Assembly: GCF_000312365.2 (NCBI RefSeq)
Contig: NZ_HG003685.1
Span: 102,502 to 166,501, forward strand
Direction: 5' to 3'
Length of the DNA: 64,000 bases
Source: Anaerococcus provencensis
Lineage (GTDB): Bacteria; Bacillota; Clostridia; Tissierellales; Peptoniphilaceae
Below, one piece after another: positions 27,388 to 36,066 of this stretch. Numbering within the stretch: the stretch's first letter is position 1; each line of letters begins with the position of its first letter. The position numbers were made by a program, and so were the translations under genes. The notes beneath the pieces were generated by a model, which ran no database searches, was not told the DNA's origin, and saw only the letters and a program-made list of their open reading frames with translations.

Positions 27388-27860
27388 CAGCAGTATATGT
27401 TATTTTAGGAATCCTGGCAGTTCTAGTAGTTGTAGAATTTGCTATGATTCAGTCTATGAATAATAAACTTAGACGACAAAAACAAAGATATGATCACCTA
27501 CTTAGGGGTACAAGTGAAGATGTAAATTTGGAAGAATTACTTTTGACTTTGAACGATCAAATTGAATCATCCAACAAACAATTGCGTTCAGTTGATCAAA
27601 GATCAATTGAAGCCAAGGATACAACTATGGGTGCTATATCCAATATGGCCGTTGTCCACTATAATGCTTTTGAGGGTCAAACATCTGAGCTATCTTTTTC
27701 CCTATGTTTGTTAGACAATTTCCACAATGGGATTATGCTTACAAATCTATACAGCAATGATGGATCAAATATATATTTAAAAGAAATAACAAACGGACAA
27801 ACTAAGGTTGACCTATCAAAGCAAGAAGATGAGGCTTTAAAAAGAGCTAAGGGAATGTGA
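27384..27860 (+). CDS. DUF4446 family membrane-anchored protein
   Basis: 158 residues with one N-terminal transmembrane helix (about residues 4-22) and a cytoplasmic coiled-coil-like stretch (about 50-75), then the DUF4446 core 'NMAVVHYNAFEGQTSELSFS', LCLLDNFHNGIMLTNLYSND and the C-terminal 'KEITNGQTKVDLSKQEDEAL'. This family is often encoded next to parA-parB in Firmicutes; the function is unknown. Last gene of the par operon, overlapping its neighbour by 4 bases. Confidence 0.82.
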   Translation: MTAVYVILGILAVLVVVEFAMIQSMNNKLRRQKQRYDHLLRGTSEDVNLEELLLTLNDQIESSNKQLRSVDQRSIEAKDTTMGAISNMAVVHYNAFEGQTSELSFSLCLLDNFHNGIMLTNLYSNDGSNIYLKEITNGQTKVDLSKQEDEALKRAKGM

Positions 27861-27906
27861 AAAGATTAACGATTATTTGTTTTCTCTTTTATTTATGAAT
27901 CAAGGC

Positions 27907-27934
27907 TTGTTAATTACTAGCAATTGGGTATAAA
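27907..27934 (+). promoter_or_regulatory. pta promoter
   Basis: TTGTTA (27907-27912), a 16-base spacer, TATAAA (27929-27934), with a second TATAAT at 27936-27941. The start codon is 32 bases downstream, with AGGAGG before it. Confidence 0.6.
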
Positions 27935-27965
27935 ATATAATAAGACTTTATAAATAGGAGGAATT

Positions 27966-28964
27966 ATGTCAAATTCATCAATATTAGAGATGGCCACAAA
28001 GGCTATTGATGGAAAGAATCTAAAAATCGTTTTTCCAGAAGGTACAGATAAGAGAATCCTGGAAGCAGCTATTAAACACAAGGAAGAGGGACTAATACAT
28101 CCAATTGTATTAGGTGATAAGGGTCAAATACAAAAAGTTGCAGATGAAAACGGCCTTCACTTAGGAGACCTAGAGATTGTGGATCCACAATATGACGAAA
28201 ACTTTAACTTCCTAGTAGAAAAATTTGTTGAAGCAAGAAAAGGAAAAGCTACAACAATGGATGCTGAATATATGCTTAAAAAAGACAACAACTACTATGG
28301 AGTTATGTTGGTTAAAGCAGGTCTTGCAGATGGTATGGTATCAGGTGCTATAGGTACAACAGGTGATACTATTAGACCAGCCCTACAACTTATCAAGACA
28401 AAACCAGGAGTATCAAGAGTATCTGGAATCATGGTTATGATAGGACCAAATGGAGAACAATTAATATTTGCCGATACAGCTGTAAATATTACCCTTGAAT
28501 CTCAAGAAATGGCAGAAGTTGCAGTAGAATCTGCAGAAACTGCTAGAGGATTTGGCATGGATCCAAGAGTTGCTCTACTATCATTCTCTACAAAGGGATC
28601 AGCAAAACACGACCTAGTAGATAAGGTAGTAAAAGCAACTAAAAAAGCTAAAGAGCTTGCACCAGACCTTCCACTTGATGGAGAATTACAATTTGATGCT
28701 GCAATAGATCCAACTACTGCAAAAAATAAAGCACCAAAATCTGATGTAGCTGGTACAGCAAATGTATTTGTATTCCCAGACCTACAAGCAGGTAATATTG
28801 GTTACAAGATTGCCCAAAGACTTGGTGGCTACAAGGCTCTAGGACCAATACTTCAAGGATTAAATGCACCAGTAAACGACCTTTCACGTGGATGTTCCGC
28901 TCAAGATGTTTACGAAATTGCAATAATCACAGCAAGCCAAGCAGTAAATAGCCAAATTTCTTAG
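27966..28964 (+). CDS. pta: Phosphate acetyltransferase
   Basis: 332-residue enzyme that converts acetyl-CoA and phosphate to acetyl phosphate, the first step of ATP-yielding acetate formation. N-terminal 'LKIVFPEGTDKRILEAAIKH', central 'DGMVSGAIGTTGDTIRPALQ' and 'RVSGIMVMIGPNGE', C-terminal 'NVFVFPDLQAGNIGYKIAQR' and 'GLNAPVNDLSRGCSAQDVYE' are the Pta signatures. It is the short form, without the DRTGG regulatory domain. No ackA is adjacent. AGGAGG ribosome binding site, own promoter and terminator. Confidence 0.95.
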   Translation: MSNSSILEMATKAIDGKNLKIVFPEGTDKRILEAAIKHKEEGLIHPIVLGDKGQIQKVADENGLHLGDLEIVDPQYDENFNFLVEKFVEARKGKATTMDAEYMLKKDNNYYGVMLVKAGLADGMVSGAIGTTGDTIRPALQLIKTKPGVSRVSGIMVMIGPNGEQLIFADTAVNITLESQEMAEVAVESAETARGFGMDPRVALLSFSTKGSAKHDLVDKVVKATKKAKELAPDLPLDGELQFDAAIDPTTAKNKAPKSDVAGTANVFVFPDLQAGNIGYKIAQRLGGYKALGPILQGLNAPVNDLSRGCSAQDVYEIAIITASQAVNSQIS

Positions 28965-28980
28965 ACAGAGGATACTATAA

Positions 28981-29011
28981 AGGAGACAATCGAAAGGTTG
29001 CCTCTTTTTTT
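28981..29011 (+). terminator. Terminator of pta
   Basis: Imperfect 9-bp stem (GAGACAATC / GGTTGCCTC) with a GAAA tetraloop, followed by seven T residues. Confidence 0.8.
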
Positions 29012-29071
29012 AAAAAACTTAAGGAGAAATTTATATTTTTTGAAAACATAAAGGAAAATACCAAGGCAGTT

Positions 29072-30415
29072 TTGCCTATAGTTATTTTGGTATACATATT
29101 AAATTTTTTTGTCGGTGTTTCGACAAATCTTCTAATAAAATTTACCCTTGGAGCGCTTGGAGTAATTATAGGCCTATCTATATTCCTATCTGGAGTTGAT
29201 CTATCGGTTTCAAAGATAGGAACCATTATGGGTGATTTTTTGGGAAGATTTGATAAAATTATAAAAGTTATAATATTTGGAATCTTTATTGGTTTTATAA
29301 TTTCTATTGCAGAGCCAGATCTATTAATACTTGCCAATCAAGTAAGCCAAGCAATAGGAATATCACCATTTCTTATAGTAATTATCATTTCCCTAGGTGT
29401 AGGACTTATGATTTCAATAGGCTTATATAGGATTTTTAAGGAGATCTCAATATCAAAACTTATGTGGATAATATATGCCATTGTATTTATACTAATGATT
29501 TTTACTAGCGATACTGGCCATGCTATAGCCTATGATGCCTCTGGTGCAACAACAGGCGCTATGACTACACCATTTATCATTGCCCTAGGCCTTGGCCTTG
29601 CCAACCTAAAGGGAGATATGAACGAAGATAACTCATTCGGCTTAGTTGGCATAGCTTCAACTGGACCAATTCTTGCAGGACTTGTGATGAGTTTATCTAT
29701 AGGAGATAAGCCAATGGAGATAGCTGATATCGCTCATGCATCCGCCCTAGTATCTGGACTTAAAAACTCTACTTTTGCAATACTTCCGATTGCTATAGTG
29801 TTTTTTGCCATGAATGCATTTTATTTTAAACTATCAAAAAATGAGCTAGTAGAAATAACATTGGGACTTTTATACACCTACATTGGTCTAATAATATTTT
29901 TGACCTCGGTAGAAGGAGGCTTCATGGACTTGGCTAGAGAACTTGGCCAAGGGCTAAGTGATTCTAAATTTTTGCCAGTAGTAGCTTTTGTTATGGGTCT
30001 TGTAGTAGTCCTTGCAGAGCCGGCAGTGGCAGTATTGGCCGAGCAAGTAGAAGATGTTACAGCAGGTTCCATACCTAGAAAGAATATTTTACGTGCCCTA
30101 TCCCTTGGCGTTGCTTTTGCGGTAATGCTTGCTATAATTAGGATAAAATCTGATGGATTTGCCCTATGGATGGTCATAGTGCCAGGATTCTTACTAAGTT
30201 TGATCCTATCAAGGAAAGTCCCACAAATATTTGCAGGAATTGCCTTTGACTCAGGTGGAGTAGCATCTGGACCAATGACAGCAACCTTTATCTTAGCCTT
30301 TTGCCAGGGAGTTGCTGGAAATGTTGCAGATGGTTTTGGGGTTATATCATTTGTAGCAATGATGCCAGTACTTACAATTATGATAATGGGTTACCTATAC
30401 AAAGGAGGACATTAA
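29072..30415 (+). CDS. DUF1538 family membrane protein
   Basis: Polytopic membrane protein with two homologous halves of about 200 residues, each with about five to six helices. The halves share a motif: 'LSFGLVGIASTGPILAGL'-like in the first and 'GIAFDSGGVASGPMTATFIL' in the second, plus 'GAMTTPFIIALGLGLANL' in the first. The glycine/serine/threonine-rich GxxSGPM loops suggest a transport path. Function is not established. The conservative start is TTG at 29072; codons from 29033 (ATA, then FFENIKENTKAV) also look coding and are preceded by AAGGAG, which may mean an ATA start. It is followed, with a 1-base overlap, by a PII-like gene. Confidence 0.82.
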   Translation: MPIVILVYILNFFVGVSTNLLIKFTLGALGVIIGLSIFLSGVDLSVSKIGTIMGDFLGRFDKIIKVIIFGIFIGFIISIAEPDLLILANQVSQAIGISPFLIVIIISLGVGLMISIGLYRIFKEISISKLMWIIYAIVFILMIFTSDTGHAIAYDASGATTGAMTTPFIIALGLGLANLKGDMNEDNSFGLVGIASTGPILAGLVMSLSIGDKPMEIADIAHASALVSGLKNSTFAILPIAIVFFAMNAFYFKLSKNELVEITLGLLYTYIGLIIFLTSVEGGFMDLARELGQGLSDSKFLPVVAFVMGLVVVLAEPAVAVLAEQVEDVTAGSIPRKNILRALSLGVAFAVMLAIIRIKSDGFALWMVIVPGFLLSLILSRKVPQIFAGIAFDSGGVASGPMTATFILAFCQGVAGNVADGFGVISFVAMMPVLTIMIMGYLYKGGH

Positions 30416-31020
30416 TGCAGCTATTAAGAGTGATAATGCCACGTGGAAAAGGCAGTGAATTTATGAAAATATTAAAGGATGATGGAGCCATGGGAATCAC
30501 TTGTTTCTATGGTTATGGATCAGCCACCAGTGCTATATTAAACGCCCTCCATACAGATAGAATAAGAAAAGAAATAGTTATGGCCATCATGGATGAAGAA
30601 AAAAGTAAGAAAATCTTGGATGATATAAAGGAAAAATTGAGGCAGACAAATACAGCCATAGCATTCACATCGCCACTTGATTACAAAGGAGAAGACGAAT
30701 TGAATATAGAATATGTAGCCATGTATGTAATAGTAGATAGGCAAGAAGGACAAAAAGCAGTAAAAATCGCCCAAGATAATGGAGCAAAGGGAGCAACCCT
30801 AGTCCACGGACGAGGAGCAGGTAGGCAGCAGAAGTCTATACTGCTAAATATGAACATAGAACCAGAAAAAGATATTGTAATAATGTTAGTAAAAAAAGAA
30901 CTAATGGGCCCAATAAAAAATGCCATATATGAAGAAATGAATTTAGAAGATGAAAATAAGGGTATAATATATTCACTACCAGTAATGGAAGTGAGAGGAT
31001 TAATAGAGCAAAATAATTGA
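30415..31020 (+). CDS. Tandem PII-like (nitrogen regulatory protein family) protein
   Basis: 201 residues made of two PII-like ferredoxin-fold domains. Repeat 1 is about residues 1-90 (LLRVIMPRGKGSEFMKILKD, then GITCFYGYGSATS) and repeat 2 is about 98-195 (MYVIVDRQEGQKAVKIAQDN, then GATLVHGRGAG). The G(A)xG-T-GxG T-loop-like segment of PII appears in both halves, 'GRGAGRQQ' being closest to the standard form. PII proteins bind ATP/ADP and control transporters. Its overlap with DUF1538 suggests it gates that membrane protein, as GlnK gates AmtB; this is inference. ATG at 30415 with GGAGG 6 bases upstream. Confidence 0.78.
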   Translation: MQLLRVIMPRGKGSEFMKILKDDGAMGITCFYGYGSATSAILNALHTDRIRKEIVMAIMDEEKSKKILDDIKEKLRQTNTAIAFTSPLDYKGEDELNIEYVAMYVIVDRQEGQKAVKIAQDNGAKGATLVHGRGAGRQQKSILLNMNIEPEKDIVIMLVKKELMGPIKNAIYEEMNLEDENKGIIYSLPVMEVRGLIEQNN

Positions 31021-31044
31021 TTGCCTATATATAAGGAGAAAAAA

Positions 31045-31353
31045 ATGCGTGAATTAGACTCAATGGAATTTGTTAACTTAGTAGAAAATGGATCTGGACT
31101 TGCTTTAGTTGATTTTAATGCAACATGGTGTGGACCATGCAAGATGCAAGCACCAATTCTTGAAGAACTATCTGAAGAAGTATCATATGATATCTATGGT
31201 ATAGATGTAGATAATTCAAGCGATATAGCATCAAAATACAATGTAAATGCAGTACCATCACTAATGATTTTCAAAGATGGAGTCCTAAAAGAAACTCTAG
31301 TAGGTTTCCAAGCCAAAGATGTCCTAGAAAAGGCAATGGGAAAATACTTATAA
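31045..31353 (+). CDS. trxA: Thioredoxin
   Basis: 102-residue thioredoxin with active site WCGPC ('VDFNATWCGPCKMQAP') and the cis-proline 'AVPSLMIFKDG' loop. The ATG at 31045 has AAGGAG 8 bases upstream; the TTG at 31021 just after the previous stop adds 8 unsupported residues. It overlaps the following reductase by one base, so the two form an electron-transfer pair. Confidence 0.93.
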   Translation: MRELDSMEFVNLVENGSGLALVDFNATWCGPCKMQAPILEELSEEVSYDIYGIDVDNSSDIASKYNVNAVPSLMIFKDGVLKETLVGFQAKDVLEKAMGKYL

Positions 31354-32237
31354 TGAGATATGACTTAGCAATTATAGGCGCTGGTCCAGCAGGACTTAGC
31401 GCCTTATTGAATGCAAAAATAAGAAATAAATCCGTAATAATCTTTGGCGCAGATTCACCTAGCCTGGAAAATAGCGAATCAATCAAAAACTATCTTGGAT
31501 TTGGAGATGTTTCTGGTAAAGAATTAAATGATGCCTTCAAAAAATCATTAGAAGGCTATGATTACGACAAATCAGATCAAAAAGTTCAGCAAGTATATGC
31601 CATGGGCGATTATTTTGGCCTTATGCTAAAAAATAATGACATGGTAGAGGCCACATCAGTCATAGTTGCAACAGGTATAGAGCTTAAGAAAGATTTGATC
31701 AACGAAGATAAGTTTTTTGCCAAGGGAGTTTCCTATTGTGCGACCTGCGATGCAGCCTTATACAAGGGGAAGAAAGTTCTAGTCATTGGCTACAATGAAG
31801 AAAGTCTCGAGGAAACAAACTTTACCTCAGAGATAGTAGATGAGCTTATTTTTGTAAATATGTACAAGGATGATATCAAGCTAAATGACTCTATAAAGGT
31901 CATAAATGGTGAAGTTCCTGTAGAATTTATTGGAGAAGATAGGGCAAGTGTTTTAAAATTTAAGTCAGGAAAAGAGATTGCAGCTGATGGATTTTTCATA
32001 ATAAGAGATTCATCAAAACCATCCCGTTTAGTTCCATCTATAGAAACAGATGATGAACACATCATAGTCCATGACAATTGCAGGACAAATATCCGTGGCC
32101 TATATGCAGCAGGAGATGTTGCTGGCAGACCTTATCAAATAAATAAGTCAGTTGGCCAAGGTCAAGTTGCGGCCCTTGATGCAGCAAAATATATTAGTTT
32201 GCTCAAGAAGGACAGCTTCGATAAATCTACTTGGTAA
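31353..32237 (+). CDS. Thioredoxin reductase-like flavoprotein, NADPH site degenerate
   Basis: 294-residue flavoprotein of the low-molecular-weight thioredoxin reductase family. The FAD motif is 'LAIIGAGPAGLSAL', the redox-active pair is CATC ('VSYCATCDAALYKGKK') and the C-terminal FAD motif is 'GLYAAGDVAGRPYQINKSVG'. The NADPH-binding GxGxxA/HRRxxxR signatures are absent: 'VLVIGYNEESLEETN' stands where GGGNSA is expected and 'VNMYKDD' where HRRD is expected. Pyridine-nucleotide-independent reductases (ferredoxin-dependent or flavolysis-type) in clostridia show the same loss. Ferredoxin or another donor is inferred. It forms an operon with trxA. Confidence 0.85.
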   Translation: MRYDLAIIGAGPAGLSALLNAKIRNKSVIIFGADSPSLENSESIKNYLGFGDVSGKELNDAFKKSLEGYDYDKSDQKVQQVYAMGDYFGLMLKNNDMVEATSVIVATGIELKKDLINEDKFFAKGVSYCATCDAALYKGKKVLVIGYNEESLEETNFTSEIVDELIFVNMYKDDIKLNDSIKVINGEVPVEFIGEDRASVLKFKSGKEIAADGFFIIRDSSKPSRLVPSIETDDEHIIVHDNCRTNIRGLYAAGDVAGRPYQINKSVGQGQVAALDAAKYISLLKKDSFDKSTW

Positions 32238-32288
32238 GCATAAAAAACTTTTTAAAAAAGAAGTCGTTTTATAAATAATATTTTATAT

Positions 32289-32342
32289 TTGAAAATAATG
32301 AAAAATTATGTAAAATATAGCTAGATGAATATTTTTATCTAG
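32289..32342 (+). promoter_or_regulatory. Promoter and operator candidate of the MarR-ftsH operon
   Basis: TTGAAA (32289-32294), a 16-base spacer, TAAAAT (32311-32316). An inverted repeat CTAGAT (32321-32326) / ATCTAG (32337-32342) covers the likely transcription start and fits an autoregulatory MarR site. Confidence 0.55.
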
Positions 32343-32350
32343 GAGGAAGT

Positions 32351-32821
32351 ATGGCTACAGAACATATTGATTTTTTTGAATTTAACAATTCTATATTCTC
32401 GATGATAAGAGAAATATCTCACAAAATAGATATATTATTACAAGATACTGCAACAGAGCTAGGAATAACAACCCTACAACTAAAGATGCTCATAACCCTA
32501 TATTCAGCAGGCAAAGAAGTATCTATAGGAAACTTGGGCAAGGCCATTGGAGTGACTGGTGGAAATATATCAAATATATGCAAAAAACTAGAAAAACAAG
32601 GGTTCGTTGAAAGAATAAGATCTGTCGACGATGAGAGAGTTGTAAATGTTATTTTGACTGATAATGGAAAGTCAGCAGCAGAAAAAGTTGGTGTATACTT
32701 TGATCAAATCAGATCAGACATACCAAAAGATAATATAAATGTAAACTTGCAAACTATTGTTGATGAACTAGATGCTCTGGATGAACTACTTGATAACTAT
32801 ATCTCAAGGAGCGGATTATAG
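32351..32821 (+). CDS. MarR family transcriptional regulator
   Basis: 156-residue winged-helix regulator. The helix-turn-helix is 'VSIGNLGKAIGVTGGNISNI' and the wing is 'VERIRSVDDERVVNVILTDN', both typical of MarR. It is preceded by a palindromic operator candidate and directly followed by ftsH with no gap (the ftsH ATG begins at the base after its stop). It may regulate itself and ftsH. The ligand is unknown. Confidence 0.88.
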   Translation: MATEHIDFFEFNNSIFSMIREISHKIDILLQDTATELGITTLQLKMLITLYSAGKEVSIGNLGKAIGVTGGNISNICKKLEKQGFVERIRSVDDERVVNVILTDNGKSAAEKVGVYFDQIRSDIPKDNINVNLQTIVDELDALDELLDNYISRSGL

Positions 32822-34795
32822 ATGAACGATAAGAAAAATAAATCCAATAAACCCTTTTTATATTATTGGATTGTAGCGGTAGTATTATTTGTTATAATAC
32901 GCTATGCCCTAAACCCAATTGCCGCAAAAGATGGCGCCAAAGAAGTATCTTACAGCCAATTTGTGTCAATGATTGAAAAAGACCAAGTAACAGAAGTATA
33001 TAAGGACGACACCAAGTATACCTTCAAAGCCAAGGTTTATGGTGAAGAAAAAACTTACGAAACTGGTCTATGGGCAGATACAGACCTAACAGATAGGCTA
33101 CTTGACGCCAAAAAAAGAAACGATAAATTGACCTTTGGCAAAAAAATAGAAACATCCATGAATCCATGGCTAACCCTATTTATAACCTCAATATTGCCAC
33201 TATTTTTAATCTGGGGAATATTTTACTTTGCATCAAGGTCACTTACAAAGACAATGGGTGGCCGAGGCGGCGCCGACTTTATGAACTTTGGTAAGTCAAA
33301 TGCCAAGATATATGTAGAAAACAAGACCGGCAAGACCTTTAAGGATGTAGCGGGCCAAGAAGAAGCCAAAGATTCTCTATTTGAAATAGTAGACTTTCTT
33401 CACAACCCTGGTAAGTACAAAGAGATTGGTGCCAAGGTTCCAAAGGGAGTACTATTAGTAGGACCTCCAGGAACAGGTAAGACCCTACTAGCAAAAGCGG
33501 TAGCGGGTGAAGCCAACGTGCCATTTTTCATCATCTCCGGATCAGAATTCGTTGAGATGTTTGTAGGACTTGGTGCAAGCAAGGTTCGTGACCTATTCAA
33601 ACAAGCCAAAGAAAAGGCACCATGTATAGTATTTATAGACGAAATCGATGCTATAGGTAAAAAACGTGATGTATCTGGATATTCAGGTAACGACGAACGT
33701 GAGCAAACCCTAAACCAATTGTTAAACGAAATGGATGGATTCGATGCCACAGAGGGAGTAGTTCTTCTAGCTGCAACAAACAGACCAGAAATCCTAGACC
33801 CAGCCCTAACCCGTCCAGGACGTTTTGACAGACAAGTTCAAGTGGAACTTCCTGACAAAAAAGGCCGTGAGGACATATTAAAAGTACACGCAAAAGTTGT
33901 AAAACGTGAAGATGATATAGACTATGAAGAGATAGCAGCAAGAACTGCTGGTACAAGTGGTGCTGACCTTGCCAATATAGTAAATGAAGGTGCCTTACGT
34001 GCAGTTCGTGAAGGCCGCAAAAAGCTAAGCCAAGAAGACTTGGAAGAATCTATAGAAGTAGTGATAGCAGGACAACAAAAGAAAAATGCAGTTATTTCTG
34101 ATGATCAAAAGAAAATCATTGCATACCATGAAGTAGGACACGCCCTAGTAGCAGCAATTCAAACTCACAAGACACCTGTTACAAAAATAACAATTGTTCC
34201 AAGAACAGGTGGAGCTTTGGGCTACACTATGACAGTAGACAAAGACGAAAAATACATCATGACCAAAGAAGAAATCTTTGATGAGATTTGTACCTTGGCA
34301 GGTGGACGTTCTGCAGAAGAGCTTATATTTAACACCAAGACTACTGGTGCAAGCAATGATATAGAACGTGCTACAGCTATGGCAAGATCAATGGTAACCA
34401 TATATGGTATGGATGAAGACTTCGACTTTATGCAATTAGAACAAATCCAAGGTAGATACCTAGGAGGCGAGAGAGGACTAATAGTATCGAGTGGTACTGG
34501 AAATAAAATTGACGAAAAAGTTCAAAAAATTATTTCCGCTGCCCACATGAGAGCCATAGAAATCCTAAAAGATAATATGGATAAGCTTCACGAGATTGCA
34601 GACTTCTTACTAAAAGAAGAAACAATCACTGGTGAACAATTTATGGAAATCCTAAATCGCAAAAAAGATGAGCAAGTTGATAATGAAGAACTTTCAGAAA
34701 ATACAAGTGTGGATTTAAATGATTTGGATGATGAAGTTGAAAGAGACGATCTTCCACCAATAAATGATGGAAATTTATCCGATATAGATGATTAA
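32822..34795 (+). CDS. ftsH: ATP-dependent zinc metalloprotease FtsH
   Basis: 657-residue membrane protease that degrades misfolded and short-lived membrane proteins. Two N-terminal transmembrane helices (about residues 12-28 and 117-137) flank the extracytoplasmic FtsH_ext domain. The AAA+ module has Walker A GPPGTGKT (about residue 215), Walker B '[12 protein letters not shown]' and SRH '[20 protein letters not shown]'. The zinc site is HEVGH (about residue 436). The C-terminus is acidic. Forms an operon with the MarR gene; a 14-bp-stem terminator follows. Confidence 0.96.
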   Translation: MNDKKNKSNKPFLYYWIVAVVLFVIIRYALNPIAAKDGAKEVSYSQFVSMIEKDQVTEVYKDDTKYTFKAKVYGEEKTYETGLWADTDLTDRLLDAKKRNDKLTFGKKIETSMNPWLTLFITSILPLFLIWGIFYFASRSLTKTMGGRGGADFMNFGKSNAKIYVENKTGKTFKDVAGQEEAKDSLFEIVDFLHNPGKYKEIGAKVPKGVLLVGPPGTGKTLLAKAVAGEANVPFFIISGSEFVEMFVGLGASKVRDLFKQAKEKAPCIVFIDEIDAIGKKRDVSGYSGNDEREQTLNQLLNEMDGFDATEGVVLLAATNRPEILDPALTRPGRFDRQVQVELPDKKGREDILKVHAKVVKREDDIDYEEIAARTAGTSGADLANIVNEGALRAVREGRKKLSQEDLEESIEVVIAGQQKKNAVISDDQKKIIAYHEVGHALVAAIQTHKTPVTKITIVPRTGGALGYTMTVDKDEKYIMTKEEIFDEICTLAGGRSAEELIFNTKTTGASNDIERATAMARSMVTIYGMDEDFDFMQLEQIQGRYLGGERGLIVSSGTGNKIDEKVQKIISAAHMRAIEILKDNMDKLHEIADFLLKEETITGEQFMEILNRKKDEQVDNEELSENTSVDLNDLDDEVERDDLPPINDGNLSDIDD

Positions 34796-34813
34796 TTATT
34801 GTACAATAGTACC

Positions 34814-34849
34814 AAGATAGCTTTGTATATAAATCTACAAAGCTATCTT
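34814..34849. terminator. Bidirectional terminator between ftsH and cdaR
   Basis: Perfect 14-bp stem AAGATAGCTTTGTA / TACAAAGCTATCTT with an 8-base loop between converging genes. Confidence 0.8.
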
Positions 34850-35931
34850 TATACTCCAAGAAAAGCAAGCCACAATACAACATAACCATTAAGCTCTCGT
34901 GGATTATAACCAGTTAGTTTATAAAGTTTATTTAGTTGATATTGAATAGAATTTTTGTGCATAAAAAAATGCTCAGATAGTTTCTTTATGCTTCCGTTAT
35001 ATATACCATAATAAGTTATTAAATTCTTAAAAAATTTAAGTTCCTTGCCATCTAAATTTTTTAGAACTCTATATGAGTACTCATATAATTTTTTTTCCTC
35101 AATATCTGTTACTAAGAATCCTATATCAATATCATCATAAAATAAAAGATTCCCTTTTGGTTTGGTAAATTTTTCCCATTTTAATGAATTATGGCATTGA
35201 TTATAATACTGATCTGAAGAATTTAAAGATTTAAAATTTTCACTTATACCAAAAATAGGATCGAAGTTAAATTTATTTTTTAATATTTTTGTTATTCTAC
35301 CTAGATATTCAGTCACTTCCTGTTTTGAGTTAGTTAATAAAAGTATAATTATCTCATCATTAACAATAGATATATAAGAGTTGTTAATATCTCCATTTAT
35401 AATCAAGTGGTTTAATAAATTATTTTTGTCTATATCATATACGTTTTTTACTTTGGCGGTAGCCAAATATTTATTTTTAGAGAAGATATTAGATGGTATA
35501 AATGAATGGTATTCCATTCTGTTATATATAATTGCTTCTATTAAGTTTCTTGTTCTCTCTTTCTCTAGATCTTGTATTTCTTTCAACCACTGATCTCTAA
35601 GTAAAATTTCCGTCATTTTTTTTATGATATTACCATATTTTTCGACTTCACTTACTTCTCCAGAAATACCAATAACACCAACAACTTTATTTTCTAGTTT
35701 CACAGGTACATTTATCCCTTTTTTACTACCTTTATATTGGTCATCATACTCAATCACTATTGAAGTTTTCTTTTTAACACACTCTTTACCCGCTTCGTGA
35801 AAAGTATTTATCCTGTCAGGGTTAGTAGAAGATATAATAATTCCATCTTCGTCTATTAAGTTTATATCTTGATTTATTACTTCTTTTAAAGTATTAACAA
35901 TCTCATCCCCTAATTTTTTTTCAATAATCAT
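34849..35931 (-). CDS. cdaR: CdaR family sugar-diacid regulator
   Basis: 360-residue regulator. The N-terminal putative sugar-diacid recognition domain (about residues 1-135: DEIVNTLKEVINQDINLIDE, then GIIISSTNPDRINTFHEAG and GVIGISGEVSEVEKYG) is followed by a middle domain and a C-terminal PucR-type helix-turn-helix ('FFMHKNSIQYQLNKLYKLTG'). CdaR of E. coli activates galactarate, glucarate and glycerate catabolism. The gene lies head-to-head with the gar-type operon starting at 36067, so it most likely controls that operon. The 135-base intergenic region carries two inverted repeats that are candidate sites. Confidence 0.9.
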   Translation of the reverse strand: MIIEKKLGDEIVNTLKEVINQDINLIDEDGIIISSTNPDRINTFHEAGKECVKKKTSIVIEYDDQYKGSKKGINVPVKLENKVVGVIGISGEVSEVEKYGNIIKKMTEILLRDQWLKEIQDLEKERTRNLIEAIIYNRMEYHSFIPSNIFSKNKYLATAKVKNVYDIDKNNLLNHLIINGDINNSYISIVNDEIIILLLTNSKQEVTEYLGRITKILKNKFNFDPIFGISENFKSLNSSDQYYNQCHNSLKWEKFTKPKGNLLFYDDIDIGFLVTDIEEKKLYEYSYRVLKNLDGKELKFFKNLITYYGIYNGSIKKLSEHFFMHKNSIQYQLNKLYKLTGYNPRELNGYVVLWLAFLGV

Positions 35932-35991
35932 TTATTACCTCCTTTACACTATTATTACACATAACTATAATCTTTCAAGGAAAACGTAAAT

Positions 35992-36046
35992 ATATTATTA
36001 CAAATAATATAGAATAACAAAAGATTTATTGATATCATATTATCAA
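35992..36046. promoter_or_regulatory. Two inverted repeats between cdaR and the gar operon
   Basis: Repeat 1: ATATTATT-ACA-AATAATAT (35992-36010). Repeat 2: TTGATA-TCATAT-TATCAA (36029-36046). Both lie between the divergent starts and are candidate CdaR or catabolite-control operators. Base composition is AT-rich, so chance palindromes are possible. Confidence 0.45.
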
Positions 36047-36066
36047 CAACAAATAAGGAGGAAAAT

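Noticed and set aside
30681-31142. 153-codon minus-strand ORF
   Set aside because: Antisense to the PII-like gene and the start of trxA; no ribosome binding site and Ser/Ile/Phe-rich shadow composition.
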